NCBI RefSeq assembly: GCF_007827815.1
Contig: NZ_VITH01000007.1
Location: 1 to 64,000 of the forward strand
Length of the DNA stretch: 64,000 nt
Reading direction: 5' to 3'
Source: Azospirillum brasilense
GTDB lineage: Bacteria; Pseudomonadota; Alphaproteobacteria; Azospirillales; Azospirillaceae
Shown: positions 43,197-51,846 of the stretch, piece after piece
How the letters are laid out: each line of letters starts with the position of its first letter
How positions within the stretch are numbered: the first letter of the stretch is position 1
Program-made: the position numbers and the translations under genes
Notes under the pieces: generated by a model
What the model was told of the DNA's origin: nothing
The model's input: only the letters and a program-made list of their open reading frames with translations
Database searches by the model: none

Positions 43197-44963
43197 ATGG
43201 CGACGATCATCGAGGCCCTTCTGGCCGCCATCGACCATCACCAGTCGGGCCGTCTGGCCGAAGCGGCGACGCTCTACGGGCGAATTCTGGAGGCCGATCC
43301 GGAGCAGCCCGACGCCGCCCAGTTCCTGGGCGTGCTGCACGCGCAGACCGGGCGTCCGGCCGACGGGGCGCGGCTGCTGCGCCGGGCGCTGGCTCTGCGT
43401 CCCGACTCGGCGGGCGGGCACTCCAACCTCGCCGGGGCGCGTCAGACCATGGGCGACGCGGCCGGGGCGGAGGCTGGCTACGCCCGCGCCCTGAGGCTGG
43501 ACCCGCTGCTTGCCGACGCCCACGCCAGCCGGGCCGCCGCGTTGCGCAACCTGAACCGGGTGCCGGAGGCCGCCCGTTCGGCGCAACGGGCGCTGGCGCT
43601 GCTCCCGGCCTCGGCGGATGCCCTGGTGAATCTCGCCGAAACGGCGCTCGCCGGTCGGCGGGGAGCGGAGGCGGAGCGGGCGGCCCGCCGCGCCGCCGTT
43701 GTGGCGCCGGGATCACCGGCGGCCCGGATGATGCTCGGCTCCGCCTGTGCCGCCCAGAAGCGCTGGGACGAGGCGGAGGCCGCCTACCGCGCGGCGCTGG
43801 ACCGTGCCCCCGGCTATGGCGCGGCGTGGGGAAATCTCGGGTCGCTGCTCGCCGGGCTGGGCCGCTTCGAGGAGGCGCTGGCGGCCTTCGCCGCGGCCGA
43901 GGAGCGCGGCTTTTCCGGCCCGTCCCTGTGGTCGGCGCGCGGCAACGCGCGGCTCGCCATGGCCCGGCCGGTGGAGGCTCTGGCCGACTTCGACCGGCTG
44001 CTGGAGGTCCGCCCCGACGACGCCGGGATGCGCTGGAACCGCGGCTTCGCCCGGCTGCTGGCCGGGGATTGCGAGGGCGGCTGGCCGGAGTTCGACTGGC
44101 GCCGCCACGATGCGCGGGCGGAACCGCCCTGGCGCCGCTTCGCCCAGCCCACCTGGACCGGCGGCGACATCGCCGGGCGCACCATCCTGCTCTACGCCGA
44201 GCAGGGGTTGGGCGACACCCTGCAGTTCGTCCGCTACGTCCCGCTGGTGGCGGCGCGCGGGGCGCGGGTGATCCTGGAGGTGCAGCCGCCTTTGATGAGC
44301 GTTCTGTCTGGGCTGCCGGGGGTGGAGCGGCTGATCGCCCGCGGCGACCCGTTGCCGGACTTCGATCTGGAATGCCCGCTGATGAGCCTGCCGCGCGCCT
44401 TCGGCACCGCATTGGACACCGTGCCCGCCGCCGTTCCCTATCTGCGCCCCGACCAACAGCGCGCCGCCGCCTGGGGCGAGCGGCTGGCGGAGGGAAGGGG
44501 GCTGCGCGTCGGGCTGGTCTGGGCGGGCAACCCGCGCTTTCCCGGCGACGCGCTGCGCTCGCCCCGGCTGGCCGGGCTGCGGCCGGTGCTGGACGTGCCG
44601 GGCGTGCGCTTCTTCGGGCTGCAGAAGGGGCCGGGACGCGAGGATCTGGAGCGGGTGCCGATGCCCTCGACCTTCACCGACCTGGGACCGGACATCGCCG
44701 ATTTCGCCGACACCGCGGCGGTCATGGCCAACCTCGACCTCGTGATCTCCTCCTGCACCGGGCCGGCCCATCTGGCCGGGGCGCTGGGGGTGCCGGTGTG
44801 GGTCGTGCTGCCGCTTTCGCCGGACTGGCGCTGGATGGTGGGGCGGGAGGACAGCCCCTGGTACCCCACCGCCCGCCTGTTCCGCCAGACGCGCGTCGGC
44901 GATTGGACGGAGGTGGCCGGGCGGGTCGCCGAGGCGTTGCGTGCCGCGGCTCTTACGACTTGA
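43197..44963 (+). CDS. TPR protein with glycosyltransferase 9-like C-terminal domain
   Basis: 588 residues. Residues about 5-310 are TPR repeats (for example AAAYRAALDRAPGYGAAWGNLGSLLAGLGRFEEALAAF). Residues about 325-580 resemble the heptosyltransferase/GT9 fold: ILLYAEQGLGDTLQFVRYVPLVAARGARVILEVQPPL, VGLVWAGNPRFPGD and NLDLVISSCTGPAHLAGALGVPVWVVLP. Such fusions are often linked with flagellin or surface-protein glycosylation, which fits the convergent flgE gene; this role is inference. ATG at 43197; the 3' end overlaps flgE by 11 bases. Confidence 0.85.
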   Translation: MATIIEALLAAIDHHQSGRLAEAATLYGRILEADPEQPDAAQFLGVLHAQTGRPADGARLLRRALALRPDSAGGHSNLAGARQTMGDAAGAEAGYARALRLDPLLADAHASRAAALRNLNRVPEAARSAQRALALLPASADALVNLAETALAGRRGAEAERAARRAAVVAPGSPAARMMLGSACAAQKRWDEAEAAYRAALDRAPGYGAAWGNLGSLLAGLGRFEEALAAFAAAEERGFSGPSLWSARGNARLAMARPVEALADFDRLLEVRPDDAGMRWNRGFARLLAGDCEGGWPEFDWRRHDARAEPPWRRFAQPTWTGGDIAGRTILLYAEQGLGDTLQFVRYVPLVAARGARVILEVQPPLMSVLSGLPGVERLIARGDPLPDFDLECPLMSLPRAFGTALDTVPAAVPYLRPDQQRAAAWGERLAEGRGLRVGLVWAGNPRFPGDALRSPRLAGLRPVLDVPGVRFFGLQKGPGREDLERVPMPSTFTDLGPDIADFADTAAVMANLDLVISSCTGPAHLAGALGVPVWVVLPLSPDWRWMVGREDSPWYPTARLFRQTRVGDWTEVAGRVAEALRAAALTT

Positions 44964-46323
44964 GGGTGATCGTCGTCTGGGTCATCTCGTCGGCGGTGGA
45001 CACCAGCTTGGAGGCGGCGGAGTAGGTGCGCTGCGCCTGGATCAGCGTGGTGAACTGCTCCTCGATCTTGACGTTGGAGCCCTCGACGCTGGCCGTGTTC
45101 AGCGACGCCCCGACGGTCTTCGGCGCGCTGGTGCCGGTCTCGCTGGTCAGGTTGCCGAAGGAGTTCAGGCGGATGGCGCCGGAATTGGCGGTGGTCCGGA
45201 ACATGGTGCCGGACACGCTTTCCAGGTCGGTCGGGTTGACCACCGTCGCGTCGGGGATGCGGTAGACGTAGCGCTGCTTGCCGCCCTGGAAGTTCGCGGC
45301 GACGAAGCCGTCGGCGGTGATCTCCGACCCCTGGTAGGTGCCGGCGCGGATGCCGTTGTTGCCCTGGACGATTCCCAGATCCATGCCGGCGATGGTGGTG
45401 ATGGAGTTGCTCATCTTCCCGTATGAGCCGAGATCCAGCGTCGTCTGGGCGAAGTCGCCGCCGGGATTCAGGGTCAGGGCCACTTGGCCGCCGGTGGGTC
45501 CGCCGGTCAGGGTCCCGTTGCGGGCGAAGTTCAGCGTGCCGAGCGACTTCCAGGTGGTCGGGTCGTTCACGTTGCCGTCGCCCACCGGCTTGCCGTCGGC
45601 GCCGATGACCCCGGCGTTGAAGACCTGCCACGTCGAGGTGCCGTCCTCCGCCTGCCCGGTCTTCACGAAGCGCAGCGCCATCGCCCCGTCGGCACCGTTC
45701 TTGTCCACCATGTTCAGAACGACGCCGGTGGTGTTCGCCGTCGTGATCTGACCGGTCACCGGGGCTTGGTCGTAGGGCAGGTTGAGGTTCAGCGACGCCT
45801 GGGTCGAGGCCTCGCGGTAGTCCTGCAACCCGCTCAGCGAGACCGGGGTCATGCTGCTGAGGCTGCCGAAGGAGCCGGTGCCGCTGGCGGGATCGAGCTT
45901 GAAGCCCATCAGCGCCTTGCCGGCGCCGTTCACCAGACGGCCTTCCTTGTCGGGGGAGAAGTCGCCCGAGCGCGTCAGGAAGACCGTGTCGTCGCTCGTC
46001 TGGGGGGCGGTCGCGGTCGTACCGGTCTGGGCGTCCAGATCCTGGACGAGGAAGAAGCCGTTGCCGACGATGGCCGCGTTGGTGGTGACGCCCGTCTGGG
46101 TGATCGTGCCGCCGCTGTGGTCCAGCCGCTCGAAGGCGCGCACCCCGTTGCCGGGGTCCTTGTTGCCGGTGCGGTCGCTCAGAACGAAATCGGCGAACTG
46201 GGTTTCGGACGCCTTGAAGCCGGACGTGGAGGCGTTCGCGATGTTGTTCGAAATGGTGCCCAAGGCGCGGTTCTGCGCCGTCAGCCCGAGAACGCCATTG
46301 TTGAAGATCGTGGTGATGCCCAT
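44953..46323 (-). CDS. flgE: Flagellar hook protein FlgE
   Basis: 456 residues. N-terminal flagellar basal-body/hook motif: GLTAQNRALGTISNNIANASTSGFKASETQFAD. The middle carries GNGFFLVQ and TRSGDFSPDKEGRLVNGAGKALMGF. C-terminal motif: VEGSNVKIEEQFTTLIQAQRTYSAASKLVSTADEMTQTTITLKS. Builds the hook between rod and filament. A consensus sigma-54 promoter lies 58-75 bases upstream. No other flagellar structural gene is in the window. Confidence 0.93.
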   Translation of the reverse strand: MGITTIFNNGVLGLTAQNRALGTISNNIANASTSGFKASETQFADFVLSDRTGNKDPGNGVRAFERLDHSGGTITQTGVTTNAAIVGNGFFLVQDLDAQTGTTATAPQTSDDTVFLTRSGDFSPDKEGRLVNGAGKALMGFKLDPASGTGSFGSLSSMTPVSLSGLQDYREASTQASLNLNLPYDQAPVTGQITTANTTGVVLNMVDKNGADGAMALRFVKTGQAEDGTSTWQVFNAGVIGADGKPVGDGNVNDPTTWKSLGTLNFARNGTLTGGPTGGQVALTLNPGGDFAQTTLDLGSYGKMSNSITTIAGMDLGIVQGNNGIRAGTYQGSEITADGFVAANFQGGKQRYVYRIPDATVVNPTDLESVSGTMFRTTANSGAIRLNSFGNLTSETGTSAPKTVGASLNTASVEGSNVKIEEQFTTLIQAQRTYSAASKLVSTADEMTQTTITLKS

Positions 46324-46381
46324 GGTCCGGCCGCCTTGTTCCCGTCCGTGCGCGTCCGCCGGAACGCGCCGAACATGGAAG

Positions 46382-46397
46382 TGCAACCGTCGTGCCA
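46382..46397 (-). promoter_or_regulatory. Sigma-54 promoter of flgE
   Basis: On the minus strand TGGCACGACGGTTGCA matches the sigma-54 consensus TGGCACG-N4-TTGC fully, with GG and GC spaced 10 bases. The predicted start near 46371 gives a 5' leader of about 48 bases. This fits the middle-class RpoN control known for polar flagella. Confidence 0.85.
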
Positions 46398-46582
46398 GAA
46401 AGCGGTCACCCGCTGAAACAACCCTCCCCGCGGCGGGGGGCGGACTTGCTCGGGCCGCGGGAAACAGGGGATGGGCAGAAATTTCCCGGCGGAAGCGGCT
46501 CCTCACCGTCCGCTGGGCAGCTTTCGCCCACCCGGCACCCTCAGTCGGCTAGCTTCAGTCGGCCGGCCTCAGTCGACCGGCC

Positions 46583-47275
46583 TCAATCGACAGGCTCGAA
46601 CATCTTGGTCTGGGAATTGATGGCCCACAGGTCGCCGCTGTCCAGATCGAACCACCAGCCGTGCAGTTCCAGCGACCCGGCCTCCACCCGCTCGCGGACG
46701 AAGGGGAAGGTCATCAGGTTGTCGACCGAGGTGCGGACGGCGGCGCGCTCGATCACGTCGGGCTTCTGCTGGAGACGCTCGAACTCGGCCTTGCGCCGTT
46801 CCTCGTCGGTGTCCCCCTGGGCGGGCGGGATGTAGGGATCGAGCGCCGCGCTGGCGATGGACACCCAGGGCGACACGAAGTCGTTCTGGTCCGGCTCGCC
46901 CTTGCGCAGGCGGATCAGCCCCTGGATGCCGCCGCACAGGGCGTGGCCCAGCACGATGACGTGGCTGACCTGGAGCACCCGCACCGCGTACTCGATGGCC
47001 GCCGAGGTGCCGTGGTAGCTGCCGTCCGGCTGGTAGGGCGGAACGAGGTTGGCGACGTTGCGGACGACGAACATCTCGCCCGGCTCGGCCTCGGTCAGCA
47101 GCGCCGGATCGACGCGGCTGTCGGAGCAGCCGATCATCAGGATCTTCGGCTTCTGCCCCTGCTCGACGAGCTGGCGCATGCTGTCGGGCCGGCGCTCGTA
47201 GTAACGCGCCCGGAAACCTTTCATCCCGGCGAGAAGCTGACGAATCGGAACGTCCTGGTCGCGGGTGTGTGGCAT
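46583..47275 (-). CDS. Beta-class carbonic anhydrase
   Basis: 230 residues. Interconverts CO2 and bicarbonate. Zinc ligands are C50 (IGCSDSRVDP), H111 and C114 (LGHALCGGIQG); the D52-R54 dyad is present. The C-terminal part contains ERAAVRTSVDNLMTFPFVRERVEAGSLELHGWWFDLDSGDLWAIN, normal for the family. ATG at 47275 with AGGGG ten bases upstream. Confidence 0.95.
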   Translation of the reverse strand: MPHTRDQDVPIRQLLAGMKGFRARYYERRPDSMRQLVEQGQKPKILMIGCSDSRVDPALLTEAEPGEMFVVRNVANLVPPYQPDGSYHGTSAAIEYAVRVLQVSHVIVLGHALCGGIQGLIRLRKGEPDQNDFVSPWVSIASAALDPYIPPAQGDTDEERRKAEFERLQQKPDVIERAAVRTSVDNLMTFPFVRERVEAGSLELHGWWFDLDSGDLWAINSQTKMFEPVD

Positions 47276-47332
47276 CGTTCTGATACCCCTCATCGGTCGG
47301 GATTTAGCGGATGCGGTATAGCCCAGGCCGGG

Positions 47333-47926
47333 TCATGTTTCCAGAACCTCCGCAGGCGCCGGCTCGCCCCAGCGGCGGACAATGCCCGCGTCCAGCCCGA
47401 ACAGGTCGAGCGCACGCCCGACGGCGTGGTCGACCAGATCGTCGATGGTCTGCGGGCGGCTGTAGAAGGCGGGAACCGGCGGGGCGATCACCGCGCCCAT
47501 CTCGGCCAGCTGGGTCATGGTGCGCAGGTGCCCGAGATGCAGCGGCGTCTCGCGCACCATCAGCACCAGCGGGCGGCGCTCCTTCAGCGTGACGTCGGCC
47601 GCACGGGTCAGCAGGGTGGAGGTCACGCCCGTGGCGATCTCGCTCATCGTGCGGACCGAGCAGGGGGCGACGATCATGCCCATGGCGCGGAAGCTGCCGC
47701 TGGCGATGGCCGCGCCGATGTCGGCGGCGGCGTAGGACACGTCGGCCAGAGCGCGCAGCTCCGCCACCTTCATGTCCGTCTCATGGGCCAGGGTGACCTC
47801 GGCGGACCGGCTGACCACGAGGTGCGATTCGACGCCGATCCGGCGGAGCACGGACAGCAAGCGGATGCCCAGGATCACGCCCGAGGCTCCGCTGATGCCG
47901 ACGACAAGACGGGAGGGTGCAGTCAT
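47333..47926 (-). CDS. ubiX: Flavin prenyltransferase UbiX
   Basis: 197 residues, normal for UbiX. Makes the prenylated FMN cofactor of the UbiD decarboxylase in ubiquinone synthesis. Signatures: LVVGISGASGVILGIRLL, VAPCSVRTMSEIATG, LVLMVRETPLHLGHLRTMTQLAEMGAVIAPPVPAFYSRPQTIDDLVDHAVGRALD. Same strand as and 57 bases upstream of the carbonic anhydrase gene. Confidence 0.95.
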   Translation of the reverse strand: MTAPSRLVVGISGASGVILGIRLLSVLRRIGVESHLVVSRSAEVTLAHETDMKVAELRALADVSYAAADIGAAIASGSFRAMGMIVAPCSVRTMSEIATGVTSTLLTRAADVTLKERRPLVLMVRETPLHLGHLRTMTQLAEMGAVIAPPVPAFYSRPQTIDDLVDHAVGRALDLFGLDAGIVRRWGEPAPAEVLET

Positions 47927-48037
47927 GGCGAAGAAGTAGCGCGCGGGTGGGGTGTCGTCCAGAGCGCGGTCTTCACGGGCCTTTCCGCAGGGCCGGCGCC
48001 GGGGACGGAGGGACGGCCATCCCCGGGGCGCACAAGC

Positions 48038-48069
48038 AAAAAGCCCCCCTCCCGCTGGGGGAGAGGGGC
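48038..48069 (-). terminator. Intrinsic terminator after trcR
   Basis: Minus-strand stem GCCCCTCTCCC/GGGAGGGGGGC with short loop and one G-T pair, followed by TTTTT. It lies 14 bases past the stop of the gene at 48083. Confidence 0.75.
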
Positions 48070-48082
48070 CGGAAAAGCGGCG

Positions 48083-48700
48083 TCAGCGCGCCTCTTCCCG
48101 CTCCGAATAGGGCGACTCGTCGCCGTAGCCGTCCTCGCCGTCCTGCGCCTCGCGCTCCTCCTGCGACAGAGGAACACCGCCGCGACGGACCGCCAGGGCC
48201 AGCGCCTCCTCCAGCTCGCGCTGGGTGCACAGACCGAGCAGCACGGGGTTGCGCGGCTTGATGTTCGGGGCGTTCCAGTGCGTGCGGTCGCGCACCGCCG
48301 CGATGGTCGGCTTGGTCGTGCCGATCAGGCGGCAGAGCTGGGCGTCCGACAGCTCCGGATGATGCTTCAGCAACCAGGCGATGGCGTCGGGCTTGTCGCC
48401 GCGCTTGGTGATCGGGGTGTAACGCGGACCCTTCGACCGCGCCGCCGGGAGCGGCAGGTCGGGGACCAGCAGCTTCAGGCGCAGGTCCTGGTTGCGCTCG
48501 CAGCGCTCGATCTCGCCCTTCGTCAACTGACCGTTGGCCACCGGGTCCAGCCCGACCATGCCGACCGCCACCTCGCCATCGGCGATGGCCTGGACCTCCA
48601 GGGAATGCAGGCCGCAGAAGGCGGCAATCTGCTCGAAGGTCAAGGATGTGTTCTCGACCAGCCAGACGGCCGTCGCTTTCGGCATCAAGGGCAGTGCCAT
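48083..48700 (-). CDS. trcR: DUF1013 family transcriptional regulator (TrcR-like)
   Basis: 205 residues. DUF1013 signatures: MPKATAVWLVENTSLTFEQIAAFCGLHSLEVQAIADGEVA, ITKRGDKPDAIAWLLKHHPELSDAQLCRLIGTTKPTIAAVRDRTHWNAPNIKPRNPVLLGLCTQRELEEAL. Two helix-turn-helix-like regions are visible. Homologues in alphaproteobacteria act in cell-cycle transcription. ATG at 48700 has AGGAGGG four bases upstream. Confidence 0.9.
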   Translation of the reverse strand: MALPLMPKATAVWLVENTSLTFEQIAAFCGLHSLEVQAIADGEVAVGMVGLDPVANGQLTKGEIERCERNQDLRLKLLVPDLPLPAARSKGPRYTPITKRGDKPDAIAWLLKHHPELSDAQLCRLIGTTKPTIAAVRDRTHWNAPNIKPRNPVLLGLCTQRELEEALALAVRRGGVPLSQEEREAQDGEDGYGDESPYSEREEAR

Positions 48701-49008
48701 CGTCCCTCCTGACAACTCCAACCCGACCGCACCCGCTGGCGGGTGGCGCGATCGGCCATACTTTACCGGATGGTCCCGAGCTTCGCCCTCCATATAGGGC
48801 CGGAACCGGTCGATGTAAGCGTGCTCGGGCAGGCGGCCGGGAAAACCCGGACACCGATCCTTCTGCTAACCGTCTTGGCGCGCTTTAGCAAGCCCACCCG
48901 GCGGTTCGGGAACAGGAATGAAGCGAAAAAAATGCTTGAAAGGGAATTCCCGGCTGTGCTGCCGGGGAATTCCCTTCGCAATCCTACGGTCCGCGGCGGC
49001 GCTGACGT
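48701..49008. other. Intergenic region upstream of trcR
   Basis: About 300 bases holding the trcR upstream region and the terminator of the quinone oxidoreductase gene. I see no gene. Confidence 0.5.
48925..48976 (-). terminator. Intrinsic terminator after quinone oxidoreductase
   Basis: AAGGGAATTCCCGGC (48940-48954) pairs with GCCGGGGAATTCCCTT (48961-48976) with one bulge. On the minus strand a run of seven T follows about 8 bases later. Confidence 0.75.
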
Positions 49009-50016
49009 TCAGCGGCCGACCGTCATGACGATCTTGCCGATGTGCGCGCTGGATTCCATCAGCGCGTGCGCCTCGGCCGCCTGCTCCAGGGTAAACACCT
49101 TGTGGATGACCGGCTTGACCGTGCCGCCTTCCAGCAGCGGCCAGACCTTTGCGCGCAGGGCGGCGGCGATGCGGCCCTTCTCCTCGACCGAGCGGGCGCG
49201 CAGGGTGGAGCCGGTGAGGGTCAGGCGCTTGGTCATCACCGGGAACATGTTGATGGAGACCTTCGGCCCCTGGAGGAAGGCGATGGAGACGTGCCGCCCG
49301 TCCGGGGCCATGATGCCGATGTCGCGGGCGATGTAATCGCCGCCGACCATGTCCAGCACCACGTCGACGCCGCGTCCGCCGGTCTCCTTCTGAATGACCG
49401 CGGCGAAGTCCTCGGTCTTGTAGTCGATGGCGCGGTCGGCGCCGAGTTCCTCGCAGGCGCGGCACTTCTCGGCGCTGCCGGCGGTGGTGAACACCTTGGC
49501 GCCGAAGGCCTTGGCGAGCTGGATGGCCGTGGTGCCGATGCCGCTGGAACCGCCATGGACCAGCAGGGTCTCGCCGGGCTTCAGCGCGCCGCGCTCGAAC
49601 ACGTTGGTCCAGACGGTGAAGAAGGTTTCCGGCACCGCGGCGGCCTCGACCATGCCGTAGCCCTTGGGAACGGGCAGGAGCTGGGGCGCCGGGACAACGC
49701 AATACTGGGCGTAGCCGCCGCCGGAGATCAGGGCACAGACCGCGTCGTCGGCGGCCCACTCCGTCACGCCCTCGCCGATGGCGACGACGCGCCCGGCGAT
49801 CTCCAGGCCGGGCAGGTCGGAGGCGCCCGGCGGCGGGTCGTAGCGGCCCTGGCGCTGCAGCATGTCCGGGCGGTTCACGCCCGCCGCCTCCACCGCCACC
49901 AGGACCTCGCCGGGGCCGGGCACCGGGGCGGGGCGCTGCACGGTGCGCAGGACCTCCGGGCCGCCGGGTTGCGAAATCTCCACGCAGGTCATGCTGTCCG
50001 GCAGGGCGATGCCCAT
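49009..50016 (-). CDS. NAD(P)H:quinone oxidoreductase (zinc-independent MDR family)
   Basis: 335 residues. Medium-chain reductase of the quinone oxidoreductase type: PAPVPGPGEVLVAVEAAGVNRPDMLQRQGRYDPPPGASDLPGLEIAGRV, then the nucleotide motif LLVHGGSSGIGTTAIQLAKAFGAKVFTTAGS and ELGADRAIDYKTEDF. No structural zinc Cys cluster, as expected. Probably reduces quinones with NADPH. ATG at 50016. Confidence 0.9.
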   Translation of the reverse strand: MGIALPDSMTCVEISQPGGPEVLRTVQRPAPVPGPGEVLVAVEAAGVNRPDMLQRQGRYDPPPGASDLPGLEIAGRVVAIGEGVTEWAADDAVCALISGGGYAQYCVVPAPQLLPVPKGYGMVEAAAVPETFFTVWTNVFERGALKPGETLLVHGGSSGIGTTAIQLAKAFGAKVFTTAGSAEKCRACEELGADRAIDYKTEDFAAVIQKETGGRGVDVVLDMVGGDYIARDIGIMAPDGRHVSIAFLQGPKVSINMFPVMTKRLTLTGSTLRARSVEEKGRIAAALRAKVWPLLEGGTVKPVIHKVFTLEQAAEAHALMESSAHIGKIVMTVGR

Positions 50017-50216
50017 GGTCTCTTCCCCATTCCTCGTTGACGCGGTGTCCACCGATCCGGCCGTCGCCGCTCCGGGCGGCCGGGCCGTTTGTGTCCGCAG
50101 GCGTCCAAAGTTAGAATTCCGCACCGGCGCTGACAAGCACGCCCCGCCGGCCTTTCCGACGGGCGGGAAGCGGACGGCGCGGGGCAGGGATGCGCGGAAG
50201 CGGGAGGAGAAGCCCA

Positions 50217-50405
50217 ATGGACATCGACGATCTGGAGCCGCGCAAGGCCAAGCCGGCGCTGAAGGACCTGACCGCGCTGGGCGTGGCGGAGCTGAAGGAC
50301 TACATCGCCGGGCTGGAGGCGGAAATCGCCCGCGCCCGCGCCGCCATCGCCGCCAAGGAGGCGCAGAAGAACGCCGCCGAGGCCTTCTTCAAGAAGTCGT
50401 CCTGA
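50217..50405 (+). CDS. DUF1192 family small protein
   Basis: 62 residues: MDIDDLEPRKAKPALKDLTALGVAELKDYIAGLEAEIARARAAIAAKEAQKNAAEAFFKK. Coiled-coil, alphaproteobacterial, function unknown. GGGAGGAGA lies eight bases upstream of the ATG. Divergent from the quinone oxidoreductase and convergent with the DUF2189 gene. Confidence 0.9.
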   Translation: MDIDDLEPRKAKPALKDLTALGVAELKDYIAGLEAEIARARAAIAAKEAQKNAAEAFFKKSS

Positions 50406-50423
50406 GAAGGGCGGATAAAGATT

Positions 50424-50450
50424 TTCCCTCTCCCGCCCCGGGAGAGGGAA
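50424..50450. terminator. GC-rich hairpin between convergent genes
   Basis: Perfect 12-bp stem TTCCCTCTCCCG/CGGGAGAGGGAA with CCC loop. It sits between the convergent DUF1192 and DUF2189 genes and could act for both strands, although neither side has a strong T run. Confidence 0.55.
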
Positions 50451-50465
50451 TAAGGCTGTGAAAGC

Positions 50466-51305
50466 TCAGTCCGCGCCGACCAGATCGCGGTAGCAGTGCC
50501 AGGAGGCGTGGCCGATCAGCGGCAGGGCCAGCGCCAAGCCGAGGAAGCCGGTGACCATCCCCGCCGCGGTGAACAGCACGATCAGGAAGGCCCAGCCGGC
50601 CATGGTCCGCAGATTCGCGCGCAGCACGGCGACGCTGGTCGCCATGGCGGTGAAGCTGTCGGTTTCGCGGTCGAGCAGCATCGGGATCGACACCACGCTG
50701 ATGGCAAAGACCGCCGTGGCGATGACGCCGCCGACGATGGTGCCGGTCAGCAGGAAGGGGAACGTCTGGGCCGAGAAGAAGATGCGGTCGACGAGTTGGT
50801 CGAAGGCCGGCGGCTCCGTCGCGAAGAACAGCGCGAAGATCAGGAAGGCGATGCGGATCCAGGCCAGCATGGCCAGCGTCAGCGCCAGCCCGATCCCGGC
50901 GATCTGTACGCCGTTGCGGCGGTAGGCCCCGGCGACCTTCATCAGGGTCGGAGTCTCCCCCCGCTCCAGCAGGCGGCTGGTCTCGTAGAGGCCGACGGCG
51001 AACACCGGCCCCAGCAGCATGAAGCCCGCCGCCATCGGCAGGACGAGATACTGCATGTCCTGCATCGACAGCACCGCCACGAGCGCGAAGCTGGACAGCA
51101 CCGCGAGCAGGCCATAGGCGGCGCTGATCGCCGGGCTGGTGCACATGTCGCGCCAGCCGGCGCTCAGCCACAGCCAGGGGCGGTCGACGTCGACGCTGCG
51201 AATTCGTGGAAGATAGGGCGCCGGCTTGTGGAACTCGGAGGGTTCCTTGCGCCGGACCGGCCGATGGAATTGGGACGCACCGCGGTGAGACGACATGTCG
51301 ACCAT
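50466..51305 (-). CDS. DUF2189 family membrane protein
   Basis: 279 residues with about six hydrophobic segments. Signature start: RIRSVDVDRPWLWLSAGWRDMCTSPAISAAYGLLAVL; later LLGPVFAVGLYETSRLLERGE and IPMLLDRETDSFTAMATSVAVLRANLRTMAGWA. The function is unknown. ATG at 51305 with GGGAGG seven bases upstream. Confidence 0.88.
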   Translation of the reverse strand: MVDMSSHRGASQFHRPVRRKEPSEFHKPAPYLPRIRSVDVDRPWLWLSAGWRDMCTSPAISAAYGLLAVLSSFALVAVLSMQDMQYLVLPMAAGFMLLGPVFAVGLYETSRLLERGETPTLMKVAGAYRRNGVQIAGIGLALTLAMLAWIRIAFLIFALFFATEPPAFDQLVDRIFFSAQTFPFLLTGTIVGGVIATAVFAISVVSIPMLLDRETDSFTAMATSVAVLRANLRTMAGWAFLIVLFTAAGMVTGFLGLALALPLIGHASWHCYRDLVGAD

Positions 51306-51449
51306 GATGATGGTCCTCCCCTTTGCCCATTGCGCCTCTCGTCAGCGCAACTGTAGCAAAGCGGTCCGCGGCGATCCAGATTGTCTTATGGACGAATTGT
51401 TAGAGTACCAAATTGTCACAAAAGCGATACCAAAGCACGGGCTCGGCCG

Positions 51450-51641
51450 TTACTCGTCCCCCGTCCCGTCCTCGACCTTCTTGCCGTCCAGCTCCGCCGC
51501 GCGGCGCTCGGCCTCCTGGCGGTCGCGCAACTTCTCGGTCTTGGTGCGGCCGAAGCGGATGCGGTTCGCCTCCGCGTTTTTTTCACGCTCTTCCTTCTGG
51601 CGCATCTTCCGGAAGCGGTTCAGGTTGACGACATCGGCCAT
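51450..51641 (-). CDS. DUF4169 family small protein
   Basis: 63 residues, highly charged and helical: MADVVNLNRFRKMRQKEEREKNAEANRIRFGRTKTEKLRDRQEAERRAAELDGK. The NLNRFRK start and FGRTK motif define the alphaproteobacterial family. The function is unknown. Divergent from the AsmA gene. Confidence 0.9.
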   Translation of the reverse strand: MADVVNLNRFRKMRQKEEREKNAEANRIRFGRTKTEKLRDRQEAERRAAELDGKKVEDGTGDE

Positions 51642-51846
51642 GGGGGAAATCTCCGCAGGGCGGGGCATTTGATCCTTCGTTCAACGCGGCCGTTGGAATG
51701 CCCAAATTGCTTGTTTTCTTTCGGGACGATAGTTTAGCGAAACCCCGTGCCACCCGGAAGACCGGAGCGGGCGCCAGCGGTTCTCGCGGCTTGTGGCGGC
51801 AACACGGCGACTCAACAGCCGAACGGTGGGGAAGGCGCGTCAACCG

